A stretch of 64,000 bases of DNA from Reticulitermes speratus (GCA_021186555.1 JAJKFL010000014.1:42087200-42151199); one strand, 5' to 3'; positions 11,602-21,478 are shown, numbered from the stretch's first letter. Numbers and translations are program-made. Notes: generated by a model from the sequence alone, not told the origin.

Positions 11602-11875
11602 GGCCGTGCCATGGCTCAGGCGGTTAGTCGCCGGCCTCTCACCGCGGAGGACCGAGTTCGGTCCCAGGTCAGTCCATGTAAGATTTGTGATACACAAAGT
11701 GGCACTGGGACAGGTTTTTCTCCCAGTACTTCAGTTTTCCCCTGTCAATATCATTCCACCAATGTTCCATACTCATATTCATCTACATGAAGGACAAATG
11801 GGCTAAGCCTGGGAACCTTCCAAAAAGCAATGCTCTTTCGGAAATCGGGGAGCATTGGATAGAACAGGGCTTTCA
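11602..11875 (+). mobile_element. SINE-A (D2 tail)
   Basis: Starts GGCCGTGCCATGGCTCAGG with B box CGAGTTCGGTCCCAG and the standard SINE-A body. After the ATTCCACCAATGTTCC block it switches to the D2 tail (TCATATTCATCTACATG, AGGACAAATGGGC, AAGCCTGGGAACCTTC), not the D1 tail. The same tail is at 51502-51580 and, alone, at 50800-50870. No clear target-site duplication. Confidence 0.82.
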
Positions 11876-12204
11876 GTTAGTCATTAAATGGTAATCCACT
11901 GAGTGTTTGACACCCCTGAAGTTAGCAGTAAAGGAAAACGCGGGTAGCGGCGTTATGGAAACAACATTTCAATACTAGCTTGTGCTTTGATGGGCGTTCA
12001 GACAGCGGCACCGGGAAATATCGAATTTCATCATTTTCGATATCGATCTCAGAGGCACGCTGGCTGCACTCTTGGTGGGAGGAGTAATACAGCAATACAC
12101 CTCCTCATCAGCAATGAATCATCCACAATTATAAATTCCTCAAATAATCCTGGAAAACCTAAGGATATCCCTGTACAAGCCATGGGTGAGGCAGAGAAAT
12201 AGCT
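11876..12204. other. Unique stretch, nothing recognised
   Basis: One 71-codon open frame at 11987-12202 with no domain. I see no repeat copy of this stretch elsewhere in the window. Confidence 0.35.
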
Positions 12205-12430
12205 TCAGACATTCTTAACCTCGGAACTATATTGAGGTGAGAAGTCAGCTTCACGAGCCGGCCGATTTACCCCTCGGTAACCACTGAATAGGAGGCTGGC
12301 TGGGCGCCAGATACGGTTTCGACGGCCCAGAGATGAGAAAAATGTCTTGCCACTGTCAAGAACCGAACCCTGGATCCTCCAGTCCGTAGTACAGTCTCTA
12401 GACCGACTGAGCCATCTCGACTCCTCAAAC
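12205..12430 (-). mobile_element. SINE-E, tRNA-headed
   Basis: Reverse strand: head GAGTCGAGATGGCTCAG then CGGTCTAGAGACTG and a B box CCAGGGTTCGGTTCTTGAC. The body includes GGCGCCCAGCCAGCCTCC and CCGGCTCGTGAAGCTGAC and ends near GGTTAAGAATG. Relatives are at 17205, 27170 and 42880. The reverse-strand open frame here is the familiar spurious translation of such SINEs. Confidence 0.8.
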
Positions 12431-12444
12431 ACGCCTCAACTAAA

Positions 12445-12690
12445 TACCGCTCGTGAAACAGAAATTTGTCGTAACCCGACGATACAGAATTTTACAAGAG
12501 ACACATCCTTCTTAGATCAACATTTAAGCATGTTATGTACTTAAGGACAGGCAATTTTTGTGGACACAACATTTTGATAGAAGATGAGTTTGTAGCCCAG
12601 CTGTCTGGTAATGCGGGAATCTCTGTTTGACGAATTGTGTGAGTTACGAACAACTGCTGTTTCATCGGCTACAGTATATTTGTTGGTAAT
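12445..12690 (+). repeat. Left copy of a ~240-bp direct repeat flanking the 49-bp array
   Basis: Matches 14122-14370 in the same direction. Shared blocks are AATTTTTGTGGACACAA, GAGTTTGTAGCCCA, GTAATGCGGGAAT and TTTGACGAATTGTGTG, roughly 80-85% alike by eye. It could be a segmental duplication or a pair of element termini. No coding function seen. Confidence 0.75.
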
Positions 12691-12767
12691 ACTCTAATGT
12701 GCTAGCCGCATAAGTTATTATTGTTGTTATTATTATTATTATTATTATTTACTGCAATTGGGTTTTC

Positions 12768-13782
12768 AGCCGGTGGCAGTAGTCCTTACACTAGTACACA
12801 CAATACAAATGTTTTCACCCGGTGGCAGTAGTCCTTACACTAGTACACACAATACAAATGTTTTCACCCGGTGGCAGTAGTCCTTACACTAGTACACACA
12901 ATACAAATGTTTTCACCCGGTGGCAGTAGTCCTTACACTAGTACACACAATACAAATGTTTTCACCCGGTGGCAGTAGTCCTTACACTAGTACACACAAT
13001 ACAAATGTTTTCACCCGGTGGCAGTAGTCCTTACACTAGTACACACAATACAAATGTTTTCACCCGGTGGCAGTAGTCCTTACACTAGTACACACAATAC
13101 AAATGTTTTCACCCGGTGGCAGTAGTCCTTATACTAGTACACACAATACAAATGTTTTCACCCGGTGGCAGTAGTCCTTACACTAGTACACACAATACAA
13201 ATGTTTTCACCCGGTGGCAGTAGTCCTTACACTAGTACACACAATACAAATGTTTTCACCCGGTGGCAGTAGTCCTTACACTAGTACACACAATACAATG
13301 TTTTTCACCCGGTGGCAGTAGTCCTTACACTAGTACACACAATACAAATGTTTTCACCCGTGGCAGTAGTCCTTACACTAGTACACACAATACAAATGTT
13401 TTCACCCGGTGGCAGTAGTCCTTACACTAGTACACACAATACAAATGTTTTCACCCGGTGGCAGTAGTCCTTACACTAGTACACACAATACAAATGTTTT
13501 CACCCGTGGCAGTAGTCCTTACACTAGTACACACAATACAAATGTTTTCACCCAGTGGCAGTAGTCCTTACACTAGTACACACAATACAAATGTTTTCAC
13601 CCGGTGGCAGTAGTCCTTACACTAGTACACACAATACAAATGTTTTCACCCGGTGGCAGTAGTCCTTACACTAGTACACACAATACAAATGTTTTCACCC
13701 AGTGGCAGTAGTCCTTACACTAGTACACACAATACAAATGTTTTCACCCGTGGCAGTAGTCCTTACACTAGTACACACACAA
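12768..13782 (+). repeat. 49-bp tandem array
   Basis: About 21 copies of a 49-bp unit (GGTGGCAGTAGTCC at 12772 and 12821; TTACACTAGTACACACAATA; CAAATGTTTTCACCC). Very uniform: only scattered single changes, such as CCCGTGGC and CCCAGTGGC variants. The uniformity suggests recent expansion or homogenisation. It follows an (ATT)n tract at about 12718-12749. Confidence 0.97.
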
Positions 13783-14020
13783 TACAAAACAAACTATACA
13801 CAATTAAAAAAACAAAATACATACAGTAAATACAAGTACACACATTAGAACACCGTACACACATTACAAAAACATCCACACCTTACAAAAACACCCATAC
13901 ACACACAAAACAAAATACATACAGTAAATACAAGTACACACATTAGAACACCGTACACATCTTACAAAAGCATCCACACCTTACAAAAACATCCACACCT
14001 TACAAAAACATCCACACCTT
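13783..14020 (+). repeat. A-rich degenerate repeat with a ~110-bp duplication
   Basis: Contains two copies of AAAATACATACAGTAAATAC plus AAGTACACACATTAGAACA (at 13814 and 13912) and several CATCCACACCTTACAAAAA units. It continues the composition of the 49-bp array but does not share its unit. Confidence 0.8.
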
Positions 14021-14121
14021 ATCCTCTTGCACGATTACCTGGAGGCAATATATTTCTACGAACTTTTGAAATATTTTTACCAGTCTATACTCTGGAAGAT
14101 GATATTATTCAAACTGTGTAT

Positions 14122-14370
14122 CCATCATGAAACAGCAATTTGTTGTAACCCTTCAATACGCAGTTTCACAGGAGGCAGAGGAACCTTGACAGATCCTTCT
14201 TAGACCAACACTTAAACATGTTATGTTTTTACGGAACCATAAGGCCAAGCAATTTTTGTGGACACAATATTTTGAAAGAAGGTGAGTTTGTAGCCCAACT
14301 GTCTAGTAATGCGGGAATATCAGTTTGACGAATTGTGTGGGTCACGAAAACCTGCCGCTTAATGAGCGAT
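14122..14370 (+). repeat. Right copy of the ~240-bp direct repeat
   Basis: Partner of 12445-12690, in the same orientation about 1.67 kb downstream. It has a small extra block (CAGGAGGCAGAGGAACC) that the left copy lacks. Confidence 0.75.
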
Positions 14371-14509
14371 ATGTTCTTTTGACTGCTACTGGTTTCATTT
14401 CAATATTCTGTTTAAAACACTTGTTACTATCACAGAATAATTACTAAATTACCGTCGATACTACTGCATTACTATTTATATACATATATATGTTGTGTGT
14501 GTGTTGTGG

Positions 14510-14550
14510 CGGCTACATGTTTCAACCACTACGTGGTCATCCTCAGGCCG
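14510..14550 (-). ncRNA. Hammerhead-type ribozyme motif
   Basis: Reverse strand: stem I CGGC, core CTGAGGA, stem II ACCAC/GTGGT, core GAAA, palindromic stem III ACATGT, triplet GTA, stem I GCCG. CGGC and GCCG pair perfectly. The core residue at the variable position is G, which the CTGANGA consensus allows. It sits in an otherwise unrecognised, probably Penelope-like, stretch. Confidence 0.6.
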
Positions 14551-15140
14551 TTTAAATACATAAAAACCAAAATTACAATTGCAACATTAGATTATGGAGG
14601 TCAGATTAAGTCACGATCTTTGGTGTTAGAAAATGCATATCAATCAATTTTAAAAACAATAGAGATATAAAACTTTTTTTTTTTTAATTTTATTGACATG
14701 AATTTTCGTAGCACCAACGATCGATTCTCAATCTGACCTCTCATAATTCAAGCTGCAATCGTAATATTGGTCTTTACGTATTCAGCAGGCCTGACGATGG
14801 CCATGTAATGGTTAAAACACGTAGCTGCACATTTACATAGCATAATAAATTAGTTGTGTGGATTATAATAAACAAATATTCTGTAATTTATATAACACAA
14901 CGGAATGTCCAAGATTTAAAAAAAAAAACTTGTTAGTATTAGTAAAACAACACTTCTGAAACTCCAGGTGCGTCAATTGTTGGTCTGGTCGCGGTTCCGT
15001 CAACAAAAGGACCATGGAGATCTGGGATTCTTAAGCCAGTGCCTACGAAGAATGTCTTCTGGAAATTAACGCGCTTTTATCCAGGAATATCACTATTATT
15101 ATCGTGAACCTAGTCCATTGTATACAAAGGTAAAAGTTCT
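14551..15140. other. Unique stretch with a second, decayed ribozyme motif
   Basis: At 14783-14827 a plus-strand CTGACGA...AAAAC motif has lost the G of GAAAC. It faces the reverse-strand motif at 14510-14550 about 240 bp away. The two face each other in inverted orientation, as in the foldback elements at 17381 and 21420, with a TTGCAATT/AAGCTGCAATC-like pair between them. No gene seen. Confidence 0.4.
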
Positions 15141-15144
15141 CCCT

Positions 15145-15407
15145 AGAACAGGCCATGAAGGCCCAGAGGGGGAGTAGAGGTATAGCTGTACTCTTTCTTT
15201 AACCTCAGCGCTAGATGGGGTGGGTGGTCAACGTCACGCCCCGGCTGTTTTACCCTACGGGAATGACCCGGTACCCATTGTACAGGAGGCTGGGTGGACC
15301 CCAGGGCCGGTCTGGACGGGTGCTGAAAATCTCGCCCCCACCGGGATTCGATCCCCGGACCGTCCAGCTCGTAGCGAGTCGATATACCGACTGAGCTATC
15401 GCGGTCA
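15145..15407 (-). mobile_element. SINE-B, full length
   Basis: Reverse strand: head GACCGCGATAGCTCAGTCGG, then TATATCGACTCGCTACGAGC and B box GGGGATCGAATCCCGG, a clear tRNA-like promoter. Body: GGGGGCGAGATTTTC, CCACCCAGCCTCCTG, GTAAAACAGCCGGGGCG and a tail with CTTCATGGCCTG. Open frames of 93, 85 and 74 codons across it are characteristic spurious translations. Another copy is at 16189. Confidence 0.88.
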
Positions 15408-15424
15408 ATTTTATAGCCACACAC

Positions 15425-16175
15425 TTAACTGGCCCCTCTCGTGACCTGAAAATATTTGTACATGACGTCAGCTCCCTGAAGATGACGAGATAATAGCGCC
15501 GAAACATTAGAAGCTATGTAAAAGGTAATAAGCATAAATTATAGAATACTGCATTTGTTGGTGTTACGTAAGTTTTTTTTGCAAAATATAAAGTTCGGAA
15601 ACGTGCGCACGGCGTCCTGTTTAGTCTGATTACTGTACGTCGAAAGGCATGAAACATACAGAAACATGTAATGAACACGAAACGTCCATCTGACTTCCTC
15701 TCTACAGCGCTCGTTTGAAACATGTCTGTGAGTTAAATATTTTGTGAATCGCTGTCAAGATGGCAGCACGAACACGCAAGGGTCTTCGTGTAAAACAGCC
15801 TTTAGAACGGTCCGATTTGAATGAAAATTCAAATGGCTTCACAATTTTTAATAACCATTTCTGATACCAAATTTAATCAAGAATCCATTTAGCGGTTCTC
15901 AAAGTTGTGATACATTGACAGACGGACTTGCAGGGCGTCCTTTAACAGACGCTCCGCATAGACGCGTGTTTTATGCGCAGATGACAACGGTTTCGGATAT
16001 TACGCAAGAAAATGCAGCGAACGAGCCAGAATTGTTACTCCACGCATTCATTTCCTAACTTGTTTATTAATTCTGTTGGCACGTAAATAACGAACGTGAC
16101 GCGTGTCCTCAGAAAGTGGCAGTTAAATATCGGTACCACACGCACGCACGCACGCACACACACACACAACAGTAT
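15425..16175. other. Unique stretch with a hammerhead-like motif at its start
   Basis: Apart from the motif at 15470-15515 I recognise no gene or repeat. A CA-rich microsatellite (CGCACG/CACACA) occupies about 16138-16168. Confidence 0.4.
15470..15515 (+). ncRNA. Hammerhead-type ribozyme motif, partly decayed
   Basis: Stem I AGCTCC (15470-15475), core CTGAAGA (15476-15482), weak stem II, core GAAAC (15501-15505), triplet-like TTA, stem I GAAGCT (15510-15515). Five of six stem I pairs are intact. Stem II (GACG...GCGCC) is poor and stem III is no longer palindromic, so this is likely inactive. Confidence 0.45.
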
Positions 16176-16188
16176 TAATGCCCCCAGT

Positions 16189-16923
16189 AAAGTTTTCCCT
16201 ATAACAGGCCATAAAGGCCCAAAGAGGGAGTAGAGGTATAGCTCTGCTCATTCTTACCCCGGCGCTAGTTGGGGGTGGGTGGTCACAGCCACGCCCCGGC
16301 CGCTTTACCCCCGGGAAAGACCCGGTACCCATTGTATAGGAGGCTGGGTCGGTCTGGACGTATGCGAAAAATCTCGCCCCCACCGGGATTTTTTTTTGTA
16401 TTCTTTCCTGGGGTTTTTTCCCCTTTCACCATTTTGTACTGTTTATCCTTTGTTTTATGCCACTTATGTTCCATACTACTGTCCTACAACACAACAACAC
16501 AAATCACGCCCCGGGATTTTTTTTTTTTGCTGTCCGGGTTTTTCCCCTTTGATCCATTTTTGTACTGTTTAATCCTTTCGTCTTCTGACACTTACGTTCA
16601 TGCTACCGTCCTTACAACAAACACAACACAAACATCATGCCCCGGTGGGATTCGAACCCACGATCCAGTAAGCGAGCGGCCGAAGACCCACGCCTAGACC
16701 GCGCGGCCACTGGTCGGCAGGATTCGAACCCACAATCCCAGTAAGCGAGCGCCGAAGACCCACGCCTTAGACCGCACGGCCACTGGGATCGGCAGATTCG
16801 AACCCACGATCCGTAAGCGAGCGGCCTAAGACCACGCCTTAGACCGCGCGGCCACTGGATCGCATTCGATCCCCGACGTCCAGCTTGTACGAGTCGCTAT
16901 ACCGACTGAGCTATCCGGCCCCC
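16189..16923 (-). mobile_element. SINE-B interrupted by nested SINE-C material, 13-bp TSD
   Basis: Outer element: SINE-B body 16189-16388 and its head 16863-16920. It is flanked by a perfect 13-bp duplication TAATGCCCCCAGT at 16176-16188 and 16924-16936. Inside the B box region (after CACCGGGAT) lies a foreign block. It holds two similar ~125-bp units starting with T tracts (16389 and 16516), then three tandem reverse-strand SINE-C heads at 16640-16862. The outer duplication shows SINE-B arrived first or arrived already composite. Open frames here (142, 97, 86 codons) are spurious. Confidence 0.82.
16640..16862 (-). repeat. Three tandem SINE-C tRNA-like heads
   Basis: Three consecutive ~75-80-bp copies of the reverse complement of the SINE-C head. 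Each has GGATTCGAACCCAC (B box), GTAAGCGAGCGGCC and GACCGCGCGGCCACTGG (A box side). The head matches the intact SINE-C at 18838. Each copy has small deletions. A tRNA finder may call pseudo-tRNAs here. Confidence 0.85.
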
Positions 16924-16936
16924 TAATGCCCCCAGT

Positions 16937-17204
16937 GGCGTGTAAATTACCACAGTGGATTATCAAAGTAAACTGAAGACAACTCCAAATAAAACCAAAC
17001 TATTTGCCGCACAGCACAACGCCCCGTTACCATTCCTGGCTTCAATGTCAAACACAGATGTTTCTGTATTGCTGTTACCATAGCAACAGATCTGTGGCGG
17101 AGCGCGACGCATCGCACAGGCAATATCGGAATCGTGAACTGGGCTTCAATTTACAACTCACATGTCCTTGTTACCGTGCAGATCGAATATGTTGTGAAAG
17201 TTGT
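16937..17204. other. Unique stretch, nothing recognised
   Basis: An open frame of 82 codons starts here and runs into the neighbouring SINE, so it is not credible as a gene. Confidence 0.35.
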
Positions 17205-17466
17205 CCCTCTCGACGCCATAAACAACAGAGGTACAGCTCCACCCATTCTTAGATGGAGGTGAGCGGTCAACTTCACGCCACAGTCACTTAACACCCGGGA
17301 AAACAACCCCTCAAACCCATTGAAGAGGAGGCTATGTGGGCCCCACATTTGGTCTGAGCGTTTTGGAGAACAGAAGAATTGTTGTATGTAATTGAAGGCT
17401 TCCGCCGCGGTCGTAATGTTGCTTAAAATCTTCTGGGTTGTTACCCGGCGTCATTTTTTGGTGTAT

Positions 17467-17509
17467 GACCAACGTTTCGGGATCACTTGTTTGTCCCATC
17501 TTCAGGGTC
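17467..17509 (-). ncRNA. Hammerhead-type ribozyme motif (left arm)
   Basis: Reverse strand: stem I GACC, core CTGAAGA, stem II GGGA...TCCC, core GAAA, stem III ACGT palindrome, U at the cleavage position, stem I GGTC. All four stem I pairs are intact. Confidence 0.58.
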
Positions 17510-17700
17510 TTAGGTAAAAAGGATGCCAGGAGGTAAGGAACGTGTGTTTATATAGGAGTGGGGTCCAATAGGTAGTATTGAATGGACGAGCCAATCAGGA
17601 AGAAGGGGAGATGTGGTGCTCGTCCATTCAATACTACCTATTGGACCCCACTCCTATATAAACACATGTTTCTTACCTCATGGCATCCCTTTTTTCCTAA

Positions 17701-17743
17701 AACCCTGAAGATGGGACAAACAAGTGATCCCGAAACGTTGGTC
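17701..17743 (+). ncRNA. Hammerhead-type ribozyme motif (right arm)
   Basis: Same motif as the left arm, in the opposite orientation. Stem I is AACC/GGTC here, with one mismatch at the outer pair. The core CTGAAGA (17705-17711) and GAAAC (17732-17736) are intact. Confidence 0.52.
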
Positions 17744-17860
17744 ATACACCAAAAAATGACGCCGGGTAACAACCCAGAAGACTTTAAGCAACAGAAGAAT
17801 TTTTGCTCTTACTGGGAATAAAACCCCAGATCGCCAAGCCTGGTTACTATAGACAGTACT

Positions 17861-18790
17861 CAGTCCCGGCTCCAGAAATCTAGTGTAGAGTAGCTGGTTA
17901 CACTACAGATACGACTACCTTATGTCGTGAAGACTGCGGTTACATGTTCCTCCGAAACGTCGGTACCACACTACAAGGCGTCACATCGTGTTACAGTAAT
18001 CTTCATGGTCACCAACGTGAGCAACTGATATATCTCATACAAAACGCGCTCCTCTATTAGTGTTTCAAATAGTGTAGAAGTCAGGAGATCGGGAAGGACC
18101 ATTGTCTAGAACTGAACAGCTATTAATGCATTGTAGCTATGACAATGCAACACAATTAGGAGTCAAACCATTCATCCTTCAGAGTATGGATAATTTATAA
18201 GGCCATCTGCATTCCTTTACTGGCAAAATACCCAGTGGGGTACTCACAAGTACGACCGAGGGGAAATCGAGAGATCTTCGAGGATTTAAGTCCGTTTACA
18301 ACGCAAAAAAAAAAAAAAAAAATGGAAAACAGTCCCATTCGACTGAATCTACGAAAGGGTTGTGGAAAGTGCTTTCAAACCGCAACACAATACTGAAACT
18401 CAAAATTCATTCAGCACTAATCCCTCTGTTTACGAGCATCATTCTTTCCTCTCTGCTTGTAAGACGAAAACTTGTACAGTGAAAATTAATTTCCCATTAC
18501 CTCCCATGTCATAAATTTTAATCGGTTCCAGAAGGCAAAAATTCCACCCCCCCCCCCCCCCCAAGACATGACAAGTCCACCTCAATAAAACACACAACAC
18601 CGAAGTAAGAGGAAATAACTCTAATAAAAGTAATAACAAACGAACCAGCCATGTCACGGAATAACGTAACATCCACTCGCTAAACCACCGTCTGTCATCA
18701 GGCGTTCGTTGATGCACGATGACTGATAAGTCGATGCAGTACTGGTTATTAAACTGTCATTTTGTTGTGAACACACCTTGAACCGTCATG
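17861..18790. other. Unique stretch with scattered ribozyme-tail remnant
   Basis: At 17926-17960 a GTGAAGA...CCGAAACGTCGGTACC motif is a mutated hammerhead-like remnant (core C changed to G). There is an A tract at 18305-18321 and a C tract at 18547-18562. A 92-codon reverse-strand frame at 18439-18717 has no recognisable domain. Confidence 0.4.
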
Positions 18791-19430
18791 CACTGTGTGG
18801 GCAGAATGCAGAATTTGTAATGCTAAACCTGATGGTGGGCCGATCCAGTGGCCGCGCGGTCTAAGGCGTGGGTCTACGGCCGCTCGCTTACTGGGATTGT
18901 GGGTTTGAATCCCGCCGGGGACATGTCTGTCTGTTGTGAGTGTTGTGTGTTGTCAGGTAGACGTCTTTTGCGACGAGCTGATCACTCGTCCAGAGGAGTC
19001 CTACCGAGTGTGGTGTGTCTATCAGTGTGATTGTGAAGCCTCGATAATGAGGAGGCCTGGCCCACTAGGGTCGGTCCCATGTCGTAGATTTACGGCATGT
19101 AAAAGAAACTTACGGGCATGAATAGAGATGTTTCGTAAGCAAAATTCAGCGACACTTTCTCACCCAAGTCTCCTGATTAACTGCTAGATGGCTCTGGCAG
19201 TCAAATCAGGATTGAGTAGAAATTGTGCAGTCAGTGGGCTGGTCACTCACTACTCAATGCACACTTCCAGACCACAGTAACCTCTGAAATGAGGCCCTAT
19301 GCTCCGCAACGGAGCCACAGGAAGTAACTAACTAATAACTAACTAACTAACTAGGCCCCCAAGGGCTATCGAGCCATAGAAAAAAAACCTGATGGTGCAT
19401 GAAGTAACCACTGCGCCTTAAAGGGCCATG
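18791..19430 (+). mobile_element. Array-free remnant of the piggyBac-like 3' end, split by a SINE
   Basis: CACTGTGTGGGCAGAATGC at 18791 continues to 18837 and resumes after the SINE with GTAACCACTGCGCCTTAAAGGG (as at 4293-4317), where CCAT stands in place of TTAA. It is homologous to 4238-4321 but has no 114-bp unit beside it. Confidence 0.72.
18838..19384 (+). mobile_element. SINE-C with 13-bp TSD
   Basis: The head GGCCGATCCAGTGGCCGCG leads to GGTCTAAGGCGTGGGTC and B box GTGGGTTTGAATCCC. The middle (GACGAGCTGATCACTCGTCC, GTGTGGTGTGTCTATCAG) is followed by the 3' body shared with SINE-G at 9237, then a (TAAC)n stretch and an A tract. A perfect duplication AAACCTGATGGTG at 18825-18837 and 19385-19397 dates its insertion into the older piggyBac-like end. 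Confidence 0.9.
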
Positions 19431-19890
19431 AACAGAAACTCAAAGTACCTAAGTTCCCTTCCCGTACTTTCATACTGACAAGTCCGCAGGCCGGACCACT
19501 GCCGCCATTGACGCATACAGTCCGCACGTTGCCCCCTGCCACATAGTGCATGCTGTCCTAATTAAAAATTGTATGAAGGCATTATTAACGAGGAACGACG
19601 GCCGACATTTTGCCATTAACGGAAGCGGAGGCACCCCTGAATGCTCATTACGACATTATAAATGCAACAGCCATGCTAATGAGCAGACCAAATGAAGAAG
19701 CTACGGCTTACCGGGGGACTAAGACGAGAGAGGAGCTTAGAAATCAGTTGCCGCGATGAGTGGATTTCCTAAGTTGAGAAGATATGTTTAGACAGAGACT
19801 GTTTAAACTTCGCAATTAAATTCCCAGCATACTTCTCTAACCAAAATATTTTAGACGAATTGTTATTCTAACTGCTTCCCAGATACATAA
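19431..19890. other. Unique stretch, nothing recognised
   Basis: No repeat partner in the window and no credible open frame beyond a 61-codon reverse frame that overlaps the SINE edge. Confidence 0.35.
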
Positions 19891-19906
19891 GGGGTGTCCA
19901 ATTTAT

Positions 19907-20422
19907 TCATTCTGCAGTCTGTCTTACGACAGGTCCGTAGCCTCTTCCAAAGCGAGTTCTCCACACAGTGCGACCTAGTGCTTCCTCTTTCAATTTCCAA
20001 TATATTCTCTTTTCCTTAAGGTCATCCAGTAGCTGCTTACGTCTTCTCCCTCGTCTTCCCGTCATTTCTATCCTTCCCTCTAACTTTCCTTCAATCACGT
20101 GTTTCAGAAGGCAGTTTCTACGCAAGATGTGACCAATCCAGTTAGCCTTTCTTCTTTTTATTGTATGTACGATATTCCTCTCCTCCTTCACTCTGTGTAA
20201 TACTTCTTCATTTCTCACACGATCGGTCCAACTGATCTTCTCCATTCTTCTCCAGCACCACATATCAAAACTTTCCAGATACTTCCGATCCACTTTCCCA
20301 AGTGTCCACGTTTCAGCACCACACAAAGCTACGCTCCAAATGTAGCACTTTACTAGTTTCTTACTTAAATTTAAGTCCAGTTTATAACGACAAACGCCAT
20401 AAGTATGTTTCGGAGAACACAT
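19907..20422 (-). pseudogene. 5'-truncated LINE reverse-transcriptase C-terminal region
   Basis: An open reverse-strand frame of 171 codons that I recognise as the C-terminal part of an insect non-LTR retrotransposon endonuclease-reverse transcriptase. Diagnostic stretches are SVALCGAETWTL (residues ~30-41, just after the polymerase core), ESFDMWCWRRMEKISWTDR (~50-68), KANWIGHILRRNCLLKHV (~92-109) and GRRGRRRKQLLDDLKEKR (~122-139). The endonuclease and catalytic YADD-type polymerase region are absent, so it cannot act alone. The first Met is simply the first after truncation. 5' truncation is the usual outcome of target-primed insertion. The frame is open throughout, which suggests a fairly young copy. 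Family assignment (RTE/Jockey-like) is not certain. Confidence 0.85.
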
Positions 20423-20511
20423 TCTTAACCTCAGTTGTCAACTTCATGCACAGGTCGCTTTAACCAACGGGCGGAAGAAATCGAATTTCCACTCGATAGG
20501 AGCACTACAAG
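20423..20511 (-). mobile_element. SINE-E tail fragment
   Basis: ACATTCTTAACCTCAGTTGTC and CGCTTTAACC match the SINE-E/SINE-B 3' body (compare 12210 and 15200). No head remains. It lies between the LINE fragment and the 54-bp array. Confidence 0.55.
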
Positions 20512-20966
20512 CACTACAAGCACATGACACTTAACTGGGCTTCTAGTGCCGATATGGACTACAAGCACTACAAGCACATGACACTTAAGTGGGCTTGTAG
20601 TGCCGATATGGACTACAAGCACTACAAGCGCATGACACTTAAGTGGGCTTGTAGTGCCGATATGGACTACAAGCACTACAAGCACATGACACTTAACTGG
20701 GCTTGTAGTGCCGATATGGACTACAAGCACTACAAGCACATGACACTTAACTGGGCTTGTAGTGCCGATAAGGACTACAAGCACTACAAGCACATGACAC
20801 TTAACTGGGCTTGTAGTGCCGATATGGACTACAAGCACTACAAGCACATGACACTTAACTGGGCTTGTAGTGCCGATATGGACTACAAGCACTACAAGCA
20901 CATGACACTTAACTGGGCTTGTAGTGCCGATATGGACTACAAGCACTACAAGCACATCCCACTTAA
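20512..20966. repeat. 54-bp tandem array
   Basis: About 8.5 copies of a 54-bp unit (GACACTTAACTGGGC, TTGTAGTGCCGATATGG, ACTACAAGCACTACAAGCAC). The period is a multiple of three and lacks stops in some frames, so both strands carry long open frames: 153 codons forward, 182 reverse, with 18-residue peptide repeats. Because both strands are open I treat this as repeat DNA, not a gene. Confidence 0.95.
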
Positions 20967-21419
20967 CTGGGCTATCCAATTCTAACTTCGTAATATAGTA
21001 GGCCTACTGTTCTTGGCTTATTTAACGACACTTAGACCACAGTGCTGATACAGAGAATGACATAAAAAAGATGGAAATTAACTGGAGACAAGTAGCGCAG
21101 GATAGAGGATTGTTGGAGGAGAGCAGCTAGGGCGGTGCTCATTCGTCTTGTACAGTGGCGCCACAGAAGACTAAGGAAACCACAGGACATCCAATGACGG
21201 AATGATTCGTAAATACATTAATCCTTCTGAACAGGATGTGATAGAAGGCGCTCAGCGTTTAATTTGATGTCCAGCAACAGTACTTGTTGACTGTTTCACT
21301 CTCGGTATTCCCCTGTTAAGAACACGTGCAATATTATATCCGTAACACTGTGCACAGCTGCAGTCGGCACGGCGTGGTCCCTGCTAGACTCGCCTCGGAA
21401 CGGCCAGGCAGCGTTGTAC
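20967..21419. other. Unique stretch, nothing recognised
   Basis: No repeat partner, no credible open frame. A short stretch near 21350-21410 (CTGCAGTCGGCACGG, GCCTCGGAACGG) is GC-rich. Confidence 0.35.
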
Positions 21420-21478
21420 CTGTGTTCAAAAATCACCAACTAATGCACATAAACTTTTCAATAGTTTATTCTTAAAAT

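Larger units (their letters stand above)
17381..17790. mobile_element. Foldback Penelope-like element with two ribozyme motifs and 11-bp TSD
   Basis: Two ~174-bp arms, 17417-17590 and 17619-17793, are near-perfect inverted repeats around a ~28-bp spacer. Each arm carries a hammerhead-like motif. The duplication ACAGAAGAATT at 17370-17380 and 17791-17801 marks insertion into SINE-E; the right arm's last bases overlap it. Inverted, 5'-truncated copies are typical of Penelope-like retroelements, and that is the basis for the class call. No coding region. The arm sequence between the motif and the spacer (CTATTGGACCCCACTCC, TATATAAACACA) has a TATA-like box. Confidence 0.72.
17205..17860 (-). mobile_element. 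SINE-E copy split by a foldback element
   Basis: SINE-E-like body at 17205-17380 (GAGGTACAGCTCCACCCATTC, GGAGGCTATGTGGGCCC, GTCTGAGCG) resumes at 17791 (CAGAAGAATTTTTGCTC, GGGAATAAAACCCCAGATCG). The interruption is the foldback element at 17381-17790, flanked by the duplicated ACAGAAGAATT. Confidence 0.7.

Noticed and set aside
15143..15507. Overlapping 93-, 85- and 74-codon proteins
   Set aside because: They are translations of SINE-B in different frames, commonly mis-annotated as hypothetical proteins in insect genomes.
20431..20985. Open frames of 153 and 182 codons on opposite strands
   Set aside because: The 54-bp unit is a multiple of three and stop-free on both strands. There is no start context or domain.
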